Of a stretch of 64,000 nucleotides of DNA, positions 50,010-58,020 are shown one piece after another; the stretch's first letter is position 1; each line of letters opens with the position of its first letter. The notes beneath the pieces were generated by a model. That model saw only the letters and a program-made list of their open reading frames with translations, ran no database searches and had not been told where the DNA came from. Location of the stretch: the NCBI RefSeq assembly GCF_025499425.1, contig NZ_JAIMCB010000001.1, positions 496,001 to 560,000 on the forward strand. The letters run 5' to 3'. The position numbers were made by a program, and so were the translations under genes. The stretch comes from Acidiferrimicrobium sp. IK. GTDB taxonomy: Bacteria; Actinomycetota; Acidimicrobiia; Acidimicrobiales; Palsa-688.

Positions 50010-51578
50010 GTGGAGCAGACCCATATGCATCTGCGCGACCGTGCGGCTGCCCACCCCGACAAGCCCGCAGTGATCACCTCGGGCGGCGCATCGCTGTCCT
50101 ACGGCGAGTTGGATCGTCGGTCCCGGCGGCTGGCGCGGGCTCTACGCGAACGGGGCCTCGAGACCGAGGACACCGTGGCCATCTTGATGGAAAACCAGAT
50201 CCGCTACTACGAGGCGGTCTGGGCGGCCCAGCGCAGCGGGTTGCGGTACGTGCCGGTCAATTGGCATCTCCTTGCCGAGGAGATCGACTACATCCTCGAG
50301 GACTCCGGCGCGAAGGTGCTGTTGACCTCGCTGCTCCAAGCAAAGACCGTGACCGCGCTCGCTCCTGGCGGCCCTCCCCTTCGGGTGGCGGTCGACGGAC
50401 CCGTCCCGAGTTGCGCCACCTACGATCAGTTCGTCGAAGGCGTGAGTGACGACCCCCTTCCACCGGAGTGGGAGATCGAGGGAGCAGAGATGCTCTACTC
50501 GTCAGGAACGACTGGTCGCCCGAAGGGGATCCAAAAGCCGGTCACGGCGAAGCCGCCGGGTGATCCAGAGGTCGCCCAGGTCCGTATCGCGGCCATGTCC
50601 GCAGAGCGCTACGGACAGGACGATGCGTCGGTCTACCTCATCCCCGGACCGCTCTACCACGCGGCTCCCCTCATCGTCGGGATGTCGGTGCTGCGCGTCG
50701 GCGGCACGGTGGTGGTGATGGACCGCTTCGACGCCGAGGCCTGCCTGGGCCTGATCGAACGCCACCGGGTGACCCATGCGCAGTTCGTGCCGACCATGTT
50801 CATCCGGATGCTGCGGCTGCCGGAGGAGGTGCGAGCCCGCTACGACGTCTCGTCGCTTCGGTGGGCCATCCATGCCGCAGCGCCCTGCCCAGTCGACGTC
50901 AAACGGGCGATGATCGACTGGTTCGGCCCCATTCTCCACGAGTATTACAGCGGCACCGAGGACATCGGCGGTACCAGCATCACATCCGAGGAGTGGCTTG
51001 CTCACCCCGGGTCGGTGGGGCGGCCGGGTCCTGGGATCACCATCCACATCCTCGGCGCCGACGACGAGGAGTTGCCGGCTGGCGAGCAGGGCCGCATCTT
51101 CATGGAGGGCGGCCAGCGTTACGAGTACCACAACGACCCGGTGAAGACCGCCTCGGTGGTGGGGCCGAACGGCTGGCGAACCCTCGGCGACATCGGCTAC
51201 GTCGATGCCGACGGCTATCTCTTCCTCACCGATCGCTCCAGCAACATGATCGTCTCCGGCGGCGTCAACATCTACCCGCAGGAGGTCGAGAACCTCCTGG
51301 CGACGCACTCCGAGGTGACAGACGTTGCCGTGATCGGCGTCCCCAACGAGGAGTTCGGCGAGGAAGTCCGGGCGATCGTCCAAGCGGCGGACCCGGCCGC
51401 GGCGGGCCCCGCCCTAGAAGGCCGACTGGTCGAGTACTGCCGGCAGCATCTCGCCGGTTACAAGTGCCCGAAAGCGGTGGACTTCGTGGTCGAGCTGCCC
51501 AGGGAAGCCAACGGCAAGCTCTACAAGAGGCGACTGAAGGACGCCTACTGGCAGGGTCGGTCCAGCATGGTCATCTGA
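50010..51578 (+). CDS. Acyl-CoA synthetase (AMP-forming)
   Basis: A 522-residue ANL ligase. EMLYSSGTTGRPKGIQ is the phosphate loop (about residues 159-174), HAAPCPVDVKRAMIDWFGP and YSGTEDIGGTSIT precede the hinge TDRSSNMIVSGGVNIYPQEVE, and the catalytic Lys is in REANGKLYKRRL. Layout and wording resemble the ligase at 23788-25350, so they may be paralogues. The substrate is unknown. It is 8 bp after the phosphotransferase, and so part of the acyl degradation operon. Confidence 0.93.
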   Translation: MEQTHMHLRDRAAAHPDKPAVITSGGASLSYGELDRRSRRLARALRERGLETEDTVAILMENQIRYYEAVWAAQRSGLRYVPVNWHLLAEEIDYILEDSGAKVLLTSLLQAKTVTALAPGGPPLRVAVDGPVPSCATYDQFVEGVSDDPLPPEWEIEGAEMLYSSGTTGRPKGIQKPVTAKPPGDPEVAQVRIAAMSAERYGQDDASVYLIPGPLYHAAPLIVGMSVLRVGGTVVVMDRFDAEACLGLIERHRVTHAQFVPTMFIRMLRLPEEVRARYDVSSLRWAIHAAAPCPVDVKRAMIDWFGPILHEYYSGTEDIGGTSITSEEWLAHPGSVGRPGPGITIHILGADDEELPAGEQGRIFMEGGQRYEYHNDPVKTASVVGPNGWRTLGDIGYVDADGYLFLTDRSSNMIVSGGVNIYPQEVENLLATHSEVTDVAVIGVPNEEFGEEVRAIVQAADPAAAGPALEGRLVEYCRQHLAGYKCPKAVDFVVELPREANGKLYKRRLKDAYWQGRSSMVI

Positions 51579-51640
51579 CCCGTGCACCGCCAGCGATCTG
51601 CTCGACTCGGCGAACAAATATCAGCAATGAGGAGGACAGA

Positions 51641-51793
51641 GTGTTGATTCGCTGCTTGGCCGAGAGCTGTGGGATCGGGGTCCTCCTCACCGAGCATGAC
51701 GCAGAGATTGTCATGTCGACCTGCGACTGGGTGTACGCCCTCGATTTCGGCCGCAAGATCGCCGAGCGAGCGCCGTTTACGCCCGGGTCATGA
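51641..51793 (+). pseudogene. C-terminal fragment of a LivG-like ABC ATPase, with its own start
   Basis: A 50-codon frame with a good AGGAGG site 6 nt before GTG. The peptide CGIGVLLTEHDAEIVMSTCD and VYALDFGRKIAE match the H-loop (EHD) and C-terminus of branched-chain amino-acid ABC ATPases (LivG). The Walker A, signature and Walker B parts are lost, so no ATPase can be made. Its TGA overlaps the ATG of the next gene (ATGA). It seems to be kept as a leader that couples translation of the enoyl-CoA hydratase. Confidence 0.65.
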
Positions 51794-52554
51794 CAGCTGC
51801 CGCATCAGCGGTGGTGACCGTCGACGACACCATCGCCACGGTCACCCTCAACCGCCCGGACCGGCGCAACGCCATAGACGTGCCGATGCTCGAGGAGCTG
51901 CTCGCCGGGCTCGAACGCCTGGCAGACGATGCGACCATCAGGGTGGTGATTCTCACGGGCGCCGGCGCGGCGTTCTGTGTGGGTGGTGATGTCCGCGCGA
52001 TCGCAGACGGAGAGATGGCCAGACCGGCCCGGGGGCGCCCGGCCCGGGAGTGGATGCGCATCGACGAACTACTGCATGGCATGCCCAAGGCGACCATTGC
52101 TGCCATAAACGGTGCCTGCGGCGGAGCCGGCCTCTCCCTCGCGGCAGCCTGCGACCTCCGGTACTCAGCCGCCTCGGCGGTGATGGCGACCGCGTTCCTG
52201 CGAGTCGGGGTGCCTGGAGATCACGGCGGTATATGGTCGGTGACCAGGGCGCTCGGCGCCGCCAAGGCGAGGCAGCTGTTCCTGCTCGGCGAGCGGCTAA
52301 GCGCCGAGGACGCGTTACGGGCCGGGCTGGTGCACGGGGTTTGGCCCGAGGCTGAACTGCTCGCCGAGGTCCGCTCCGTCGCCGCCGTCCTTGCCAGCCG
52401 GCCGCCTGCGGCACTCGTCGCCATGAAAGCCAACCTCAACGACGCCATGGAACTGGACCTCGGCGCCTACCTCGACAGGGAAACGGCGCGCTTCGAGGCG
52501 GTCGTAGGTTCGGAGGCGACCCGGGCAGCCGCCCGGGCGTTCCTGGAAAAGTGA
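51790..52554 (+). CDS. Enoyl-CoA hydratase/isomerase
   Basis: A 254-residue crotonase. Oxyanion loops are GAAFCVGGDVRAI (about residue 60) and AINGACGGAGLSLAAACDLRY; the second catalytic region is FLRVGVPGDHGGIWSVTRALG, where the usual Glu is replaced by Asp/His, so an isomerase or hydrolase action is possible. It is coupled to the fragment before it (ATGA) and the CaiB-like gene after it (GTGA). It probably hydrates the product of the acyl-CoA dehydrogenase in this operon. Confidence 0.9.
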   Translation: MTAAASAVVTVDDTIATVTLNRPDRRNAIDVPMLEELLAGLERLADDATIRVVILTGAGAAFCVGGDVRAIADGEMARPARGRPAREWMRIDELLHGMPKATIAAINGACGGAGLSLAAACDLRYSAASAVMATAFLRVGVPGDHGGIWSVTRALGAAKARQLFLLGERLSAEDALRAGLVHGVWPEAELLAEVRSVAAVLASRPPAALVAMKANLNDAMELDLGAYLDRETARFEAVVGSEATRAAARAFLEK

Positions 52555-54731
52555 CCCGAGCGTTCGACGGCATACGGGTGCTCGACCTCACGCAGTCGGT
52601 GGCGGGTGCCTTCTCCGGGATGCACCTCGCCGACCACGGCGCCGACGTCGTCCGGTTGACCCGGGACCGAACGCCAGACGGCCGGCCGAAGAGCAACAGG
52701 GAGGTCGCGCTGCTCTGCGCGCGTCGTAGCACCCGCACGGCCGTGCCCGATGAATGGCTGCCTGACGCTCGGCGGTTGGCGGCGAAGGCCGATGTAGTGC
52801 TGGCCGACGGGGCCGCCGACACCCTCGCTCGGCAAGGGCTGGACGCCGAAACCCTCATCGCTCGCACCTCCAGCCTGATCCACGTTCACCTACCGACCTA
52901 TGGCGCGACCGCGGTGGCGCCCGACCTCCCCGAGGACGCGCTGCTGCTCTCCGCTCTCAGCGGAGTCGCTGATGCGCATTTCGCCACCAAGGAGCAGCCG
53001 GTGGCACCCGCCGTCCCCTTCCTGCTGTACCAACAGGGAGCTCTCGGGGCTGCTGCGGCGGCCGCCGGCCTGATCGGCCGCCAGCGGACGGGACACGGCT
53101 GGGCGGTGCGGGTGTCGGGCCTCCACGCCGTGGCGATCATGAACGCCGCCCTGATGCTCGATGCCCCTGGCATCGTCCGCTACGACGGTCCCAAGACACC
53201 GCTGCAAGGAGCGCCCAATTACCGCGCCTACCGATGCCGTGACGGTCGGTCGATCTTCCTCGGAACCCTGACGCCGCAGTTCTTCTTCCGATTCCTTGAA
53301 CTGATCGACGGCATGGACGTCATGGTGCTGCCGGGGGTCGACGGCGAGTTTCTCAACCTGCGCCAGCCAGGGGTGCAGCCGGTGGCGATCGCTCGGTTGC
53401 AGGAGGTGTTCTCCACCCAGACGCTCGCTGAGTGGCGCGGCGCGCTGGACGATGCAGAGATCCCCAACGCGCCCGTGCTCACCCGCGCAGAGTGGGAGTC
53501 AAGCGATCTGGTGGCGGACAATGCAGGCCTGGTGACGGTCGAGCACCCGACCCTCGGACCCGTGCAGATGCCCAACGTGATGGTCGAACTGACGGCCACC
53601 CCGGGCGAGATCTCCGACCCGGGCCCTGCGGTGGCGGCACGGGAAGTGTGGGATGACGATCGCCGGCATCCCGTCCCGGTGCCACAGACGCCGGTCGCCA
53701 CGGCAGGGCCGCTGGCCGGGGTGCGGGTCCTGGACCTCGGTACCTTCCTGGCCGGTCCGCTGGCAGCCTCCATCCTCTGCGACTTCGGCGCAGAGGTGAT
53801 CAAAGTGGAGCATCCGGGAGGGGACGCCTACCGGATCTTCACCGCCGCGTTCGCTGCGGTCCATCAGGGAAAGGACAACGTGGCCTTGGACCTGAAGGAC
53901 CAGACGGCGCGTGCGCACCTCCATCGGTTGGTCCGCGATGCCGACCTCCTGTTCGACAATGTTCGCCCGGGAGTCCAAGAGGCACTTGGCACCGATGCTG
54001 CAACGCTCCACGCCATCAATCCGCAACTGGTTCGCTGCACGATCACGGCATGGGGCCACGCATCGAGTAGCGCGCCGGCGTTCGATCCTCTCATCCAGGC
54101 CATGAGCGGCCTGATGGTGGCGCAAGGCGGTGTGGACGATCCCGTCCTCGAGTCGATGCCAGTCCACGACAACGCCTGCGCGACCCTCGCCGCGTTCGGA
54201 GCCCTTGCTGCCCTCTACGCCCGTCCCGGGCTCGGCGCTGGCCAGGAGGTCAAGATGTCGCTCACCGTGGCTTCGCTGGTCATCCAGGCGGGGGAACTGA
54301 CCACCTTCGAGGGCCGTCCGCCGTCGGTGTCAGGAGGCCCCGATTTTCTCGGGCCCGACGAGCGGCACCGGCTCTACCGCTGCAGTGATGGGTGGATCGC
54401 GGTGGCGTGGACCGCGGACCCGCCGCCGGCCGGCGTGGCCTCGGTGCTCGTCGACGGTGAGAGGGACCTCGGTGCGGCGCTGGCCGCCAGCCCGTGCGCG
54501 ACGGCTCTCCGCGCCCTGACCGCAGTCCAGGTGGCAGCCGTACGGGTCCTCGACCGAAGAGCGATCTACGACGACCCCTGGATGGCGGCCAACAACTTCT
54601 TCCGGACGGTGGACGACTCCGTGATCGGTGAGGTCACTGTGGTGCGGGGGTACGCGGACTGGGACGGCAAGGCCGATGCCGCGCCGAAGCACACGGCAGG
54701 GATCGGCGAGAACGACGGCAAGTGGCTCTAG
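52551..54731 (+). CDS. Duplicated CaiB/BaiF (family III) CoA-transferase
   Basis: A 726-residue protein with two class III CoA-transferase units. The first (about 1-375) has GIRVLDLTQSVAGAFSGMHLADHGADVVRL and EDALLLSALSGVAD. The second (about 378-726) has GVRVLDLGTFLAGPLAASILCDFGAEVIKVEHP and FDPLIQAMSGLMVAQ. In each an Asp precedes the AxSG stretch (catalytic Asp in this family). Most members are single units of about 400 residues forming interlocked dimers; a fused form has been seen in actinobacteria. It transfers CoA between carboxylic acids without ATP. It is coupled to the enoyl-CoA hydratase gene. Confidence 0.9.
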   Translation: MTRAFDGIRVLDLTQSVAGAFSGMHLADHGADVVRLTRDRTPDGRPKSNREVALLCARRSTRTAVPDEWLPDARRLAAKADVVLADGAADTLARQGLDAETLIARTSSLIHVHLPTYGATAVAPDLPEDALLLSALSGVADAHFATKEQPVAPAVPFLLYQQGALGAAAAAAGLIGRQRTGHGWAVRVSGLHAVAIMNAALMLDAPGIVRYDGPKTPLQGAPNYRAYRCRDGRSIFLGTLTPQFFFRFLELIDGMDVMVLPGVDGEFLNLRQPGVQPVAIARLQEVFSTQTLAEWRGALDDAEIPNAPVLTRAEWESSDLVADNAGLVTVEHPTLGPVQMPNVMVELTATPGEISDPGPAVAAREVWDDDRRHPVPVPQTPVATAGPLAGVRVLDLGTFLAGPLAASILCDFGAEVIKVEHPGGDAYRIFTAAFAAVHQGKDNVALDLKDQTARAHLHRLVRDADLLFDNVRPGVQEALGTDAATLHAINPQLVRCTITAWGHASSSAPAFDPLIQAMSGLMVAQGGVDDPVLESMPVHDNACATLAAFGALAALYARPGLGAGQEVKMSLTVASLVIQAGELTTFEGRPPSVSGGPDFLGPDERHRLYRCSDGWIAVAWTADPPPAGVASVLVDGERDLGAALAASPCATALRALTAVQVAAVRVLDRRAIYDDPWMAANNFFRTVDDSVIGEVTVVRGYADWDGKADAAPKHTAGIGENDGKWL

Positions 54732-54773
54732 CTGCGCGGGGCCGCCGGGACCGAGGTGAGCCCCCGTGCGAAC

Positions 54774-56396
54774 TCAGGTAGCTGCGGCTCCGCCTCGCAG
54801 TTGCGCCCGGAGCGCGAACTTCTGCACCTTGCCAGAAGCGGTTCTCGGGAAGTTCTCCACCAGTTCGAGCCGCTCCGGCGTCTTCTGCCGGGCCACTCCG
54901 GCGGCGCGGAAGTGCTGCGCGACGGACTCGAGGTCCAGCAGGGAACCGGGGCGGACGACGACGAACGCGCAGACCGTTTCGCCCAGGCGCTGGTCGGGGG
55001 CGCCCACGACGGCAGACTCTGCGACCGCCGGCATCGTCGCCAGCACGTCCTCGATCGCCTTCGAGGACAGCGTCTCGCCTCCCCGGATGATGACGTCTTT
55101 CATCCTGTCGGTGATCGTCAAGAACCCGTGCTGGTCGAGGCGGGCGATGTCGCCGGTCCGAAACCACCTGTCGGTGAGGTAGGAGTCTTCATTCAGGCTC
55201 GGGTCTGTGTACCCGACGAACTGCTGCGGCCCGCGGCACACCAGTTCCCCGTCCTCACCTGGCCCGACGTCGGTCCCCTCGGCGTCCACGATCCGCGCCT
55301 CGTTGCCGGTCACCAGACGGCCGTCAGTGAAGGCCCGCTGATGTATCGAGTCGGTCCCGCACCCGGTCGACAGGACCGGGTGCTCGGTCGATCCGTACGA
55401 ACGGAACGCCGCGATGCCCATTGCTTGCGCCCGCTCCACCAGGGTGGGTGAAACGCTGGCTGCACCGACGAGGTAGGTGGTCAGGGAGCTGATATCCCGC
55501 TTGGTGTCACGAGCGGAGTCGAGAAGCGAGATGAGATGAGTCGGCGCCCCGGACGTCGTCGTGACGCCATAGGACTGCACCAGCGCGGCCGCCTCGTCGG
55601 CGTCCCACCGATCCATCCAAACCGTCGACGACCCGGCCAGGGCCATTCGGATGTGGCTGAGCAGACCGGCCATGTGGCCGGCGGGGAACGCGGCCAACGA
55701 CACCGTGTCCGGTCCGATCCCGAGCCGGGGGCCGGAGGTGCGGATCTGGGCTCCGAGGGTGTTGTGGGTGTGACATACGCCTTTGGGATCCGCCGTCGTT
55801 CCGGAGGTGTAGAGCACTACGCAGACCGCGTCAGGGTCGGTGACCGCAGCCGGGTCAGCGACCCTGCCGGCGGACTCGAGAGCGGACCACGGCACAAAGC
55901 CTGACGGAACCTCGTCGCCGACGACGACGACGGTCTCCAGTGACGGGACCTCACCCAGGTGTGCAACCCGCTGCAGGTAGTCGACGTTGCGCCACCGGTC
56001 AGGGAGCACGAGGACGCGCGCCCCGGACTCGCGCAGCACGAATCCGAGCTCGGCGGGACCGTAGATGTGGACGACGGGGACAGCTACCGCGCCGAGGTAC
56101 AAGACGGCCTGGACGGTGATCAATCCTTCGATCCAGTTGGGAAGCTGCACTGCCACCCGGTCGCCGGGACCGACGCCGGCACCGGCCAGGCCGCCTGCGA
56201 CGGCTCGGGCGCGGGCGTCGATGGTCTCGAGGTCCGCGAGCGACGAGTGCCCATCGCCCGTGAAGACGGCTTGGGCTCTTGGGTAGCGCCTGGCAGCCTT
56301 TGCCATCAGCTGTGGCAGCGTCTCGGGGAGGTAGAGACCCTGCTGGTACCAGGAGCTGCGGAGGGCTGCCATGACGCCAGCGACGGGATCGTTCAC
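54774..56396 (-). CDS. Acyl-CoA synthetase, cyclohexanecarboxylate-CoA-ligase-like
   Basis: A 540-residue ANL ligase. It opens MNDPVAGVMAALRSSWYQQG, similar to AliA/FadD3-type ligases for cyclic acids. [20 protein letters not shown] is the ATP loop, RSYGSTEHPVLSTG the A5 motif, FRTGDIARLDQHGFLTITDRMKDVIIRGGETL the hinge, and the catalytic Lys in PRTASGKVQKF. A cycloaliphatic or terpenoid acid is a fitting but unproved substrate. It is transcribed towards the CaiB gene (convergent) and divergently from a TetR gene; the promoter region holds operator-like repeats (56414-56425 and 56561-56571). Confidence 0.9.
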   Translation of the reverse strand: MNDPVAGVMAALRSSWYQQGLYLPETLPQLMAKAARRYPRAQAVFTGDGHSSLADLETIDARARAVAGGLAGAGVGPGDRVAVQLPNWIEGLITVQAVLYLGAVAVPVVHIYGPAELGFVLRESGARVLVLPDRWRNVDYLQRVAHLGEVPSLETVVVVGDEVPSGFVPWSALESAGRVADPAAVTDPDAVCVVLYTSGTTADPKGVCHTHNTLGAQIRTSGPRLGIGPDTVSLAAFPAGHMAGLLSHIRMALAGSSTVWMDRWDADEAAALVQSYGVTTTSGAPTHLISLLDSARDTKRDISSLTTYLVGAASVSPTLVERAQAMGIAAFRSYGSTEHPVLSTGCGTDSIHQRAFTDGRLVTGNEARIVDAEGTDVGPGEDGELVCRGPQQFVGYTDPSLNEDSYLTDRWFRTGDIARLDQHGFLTITDRMKDVIIRGGETLSSKAIEDVLATMPAVAESAVVGAPDQRLGETVCAFVVVRPGSLLDLESVAQHFRAAGVARQKTPERLELVENFPRTASGKVQKFALRAQLRGGAAAT

Positions 56397-56413
56397 GCCA
56401 GGAAAATAGCAGG

Positions 56414-56425
56414 CGCTTTTAAGCG
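56414..56425. promoter_or_regulatory. Inverted repeat CGCTT-TT-AAGCG
   Basis: It lies 17 bp before the ligase start, with perfect five-base arms around TT. It could be a regulator site or part of the leader. Confidence 0.3.
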
Positions 56426-56560
56426 GCTTGCAAACACCGATGTCAGACGGTGGTGCGGGATGGGACGGAAGCGGGCGGTGTCCTCAGGTCGTCGAGACGA
56501 AGCTCGAGATGGCGGGCAACCAGCGATCGCCAGCCCTCGGACCCCCCGGGGACACTGGCA

Positions 56561-56571
56561 TACAGCTTGTA
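56561..56571. promoter_or_regulatory. Operator candidate TACAGCTTGTA
   Basis: It is the reverse complement of 57307-57317, and both are followed by GGTG on the plus strand. Here it sits between the predicted -10 (GATACT, 56579-56584) and -35 positions of the TetR gene, so binding would block its own promoter. Confidence 0.6.
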
Positions 56572-56590
56572 GGTGGGCGATACTGGCGCC

Positions 56591-57244
56591 ATGGCAGGTG
56601 TGCAACCGCGGTCGGAGCAGGCATACGCCACGCGGGCTGCGCTCATCGACGCGGCGCGTGCGCTCTTCGTGGAGAAGGGGTATCACCGCACCGGGACCGA
56701 GGAGATCGTCGCCGCTGCGGGGGTCGGGACGCGGGGTGCGCTCTATCACCATTTCGCCGACAAGCGAGCGCTGTTCCTCGCGGTATTCGAAGCCGTTGAG
56801 GAGGATTTGGTCGGGTCAGCCGCTGCGGGAGTTCTCCCCGGCGACGCCTTCGGGCAACTGCGGGCAGGCTTGCTGGCCTTCCTCGACGCGTCGCTGACAC
56901 CCGAGGTGCAGCGGGTGCTTCTGCTCGACGGGCCAGCGGTGCTCGGATGGCGAACCTGGCGATCCTTGGAGGAGAAGTACGGGCTGGGGGCCATCCAGAG
57001 CCTGCTGGGTCAGGCGGTGGAGGAGGGAGCGGTGCGCCGGCAACCCCTCGGTGCTCTCGCGCATCTCCTCCTCGCCGTCATCGACGAGGCGGCGCTGTTC
57101 GTCGTGCACGCCGTCGACCCCGCCGCGGCGAGGGCTGAGGCGGCTACGGCCGTCGACGGCCTCCTGGCCGGCATCCGGACGGACCCGACACCGCCCCCGT
57201 CCCGGTCACCTGCGAAGGGCGGGAGGCGGCGGACGGTCCGCTGA
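56591..57244 (+). CDS. TetR-family transcriptional regulator
   Basis: A 217-residue regulator. The N-terminal HTH is YATRAALIDAARALFVEKGYHRTGTEEIVAAAGVGTRGALYHHFADKRALF (key elements: TGTEEIVAAAGV and the recognition helix TRGALYHHF). The ligand domain is helical, with no known effector. ATG at 56591 follows GATACT by 6 nt, so it is probably leaderless; a start at 56573 would overlap that hexamer. The two matching 11-bp sites (56561, 57307) suggest that it controls itself and the LEH-ferredoxin-P450 operon. Confidence 0.93.
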   Translation: MAGVQPRSEQAYATRAALIDAARALFVEKGYHRTGTEEIVAAAGVGTRGALYHHFADKRALFLAVFEAVEEDLVGSAAAGVLPGDAFGQLRAGLLAFLDASLTPEVQRVLLLDGPAVLGWRTWRSLEEKYGLGAIQSLLGQAVEEGAVRRQPLGALAHLLLAVIDEAALFVVHAVDPAAARAEAATAVDGLLAGIRTDPTPPPSRSPAKGGRRRTVR

Positions 57245-57285
57245 GCACGGGACTTGGTGGCTCCGAGCCGGGCGGTCGCGGTGGC

Positions 57286-57291
57286 TTGACA
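57286..57291 (+). promoter_or_regulatory. -35 box TTGACA of the LEH-ferredoxin-P450 operon
   Basis: A perfect -35 hexamer ends 15 bp before the operator candidate at 57307-57317, so the operator should overlap the -10 region of this promoter. Confidence 0.5.
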
Positions 57292-57306
57292 GCGCCCCGG
57301 CTTCGA

Positions 57307-57317
57307 TACAAGCTGTA
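57307..57317. promoter_or_regulatory. Operator candidate TACAAGCTGTA
   Basis: Reverse complement of the site at 56561-56571, placed over the expected -10 box and 50 bp before the LEH-like start. Confidence 0.6.
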
Positions 57318-57367
57318 GGTGAAAAGTCGCCTGCGGATATCGGGGCGCTGGGCATGGGGAGGCCGGG

Positions 57368-57772
57368 ATGACTGCGAAGCAGGTAGTGCAGGACTTTTGC
57401 GACTTGATGGTCAGGCGGGATGCCGAGGCGCTCCGGCCGTATCTGGCCGACGACGTCGTGTACCAGAACGCAGGCATGCCGGCGAGCGCCGGGATCGACC
57501 AGGTGATCGACAACATGGCCGGGCAGTTCGCGATGTTCCCCGACTCCTACGAGTACCGCACGATCAACGCCGTCGCCGAGGGCGAGGTGGTGATGAACGA
57601 GCGGCTCGACATGGTCAAGGGTCCCGACGGGACCGTGCACGGCCTGCCGGTCATGGGGGCGTTCGTGGTGAGGGACGGGAAGATCGCCCGCTGGACCGAT
57701 TACTGGGACAGCGCCCTCATCGGGAAGATGATGAGCGGCGAGGACTACGCCGCGCTGGTCCCGGCGTACTAG
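57368..57772 (+). CDS. Limonene-1,2-epoxide-hydrolase-like protein (SnoaL fold)
   Basis: A 134-residue cone-fold protein. Residues equal to the catalytic set of Rhodococcus limonene epoxide hydrolase can be placed: Tyr32 and Asn34 (YQNAGM), Arg79-x-Asp81 (NERLD) and Asp111 (RWTDYWD). With all five kept, opening of an epoxide with water is likely, rather than the cyclase or isomerase roles of other SnoaL proteins. It is the first gene of a set with a ferredoxin and P450, so the epoxide may be made by that P450. The ATG follows GGGAGGCCGGG. Confidence 0.85.
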   Translation: MTAKQVVQDFCDLMVRRDAEALRPYLADDVVYQNAGMPASAGIDQVIDNMAGQFAMFPDSYEYRTINAVAEGEVVMNERLDMVKGPDGTVHGLPVMGAFVVRDGKIARWTDYWDSALIGKMMSGEDYAALVPAY

Positions 57773-57825
57773 AGCCCACGGCTCGTGGGTCGAGTTTCGG
57801 CAACCGGAGAGACGGAGCAGAGGGT

Positions 57826-58020
57826 ATGAGGGTTCGAGTCGACGAGGAAAAGTGTCAGGGCCACACCCTGTGCGCGATGGCAGCGCCGGACGTGTTCGTC
57901 CTGAGCGACGTGGACGGGCACGCCTCGGCACCGGTGGCTGCGGTGCCGGCCGAGATGGAGGCAGCGGTGCGGGCTGCGGCGGGGTCGTGCCCCGAGCAGG
58001 CGATCGTGGTCGAGCCGTGA
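57826..58020 (+). CDS. 3Fe-4S ferredoxin (P450-type)
   Basis: A 64-residue ferredoxin with the ligand pattern CQGHTLC ... SCPEQAI. His takes the place of the second cysteine, giving a [3Fe-4S] cluster as in partners of bacterial P450s. The start is ATG after AGAGGG. Its TGA overlaps the GTG start of the P450 gene, so the two are coupled and form an electron-transfer pair. No reductase gene is in the window. It is a close relative in size and pattern of the ferredoxin at 29469-29663. Confidence 0.93.
   Translation: MRVRVDEEKCQGHTLCAMAAPDVFVLSDVDGHASAPVAAVPAEMEAAVRAAAGSCPEQAIVVEP

Noticed and set aside
57319..57370. A long frame running from 57319 into the ferredoxin gene
   Set aside because: Its first 170 codons are a shifted reading of the LEH-like gene; the ferredoxin has its own ATG and ribosome site at 57826.
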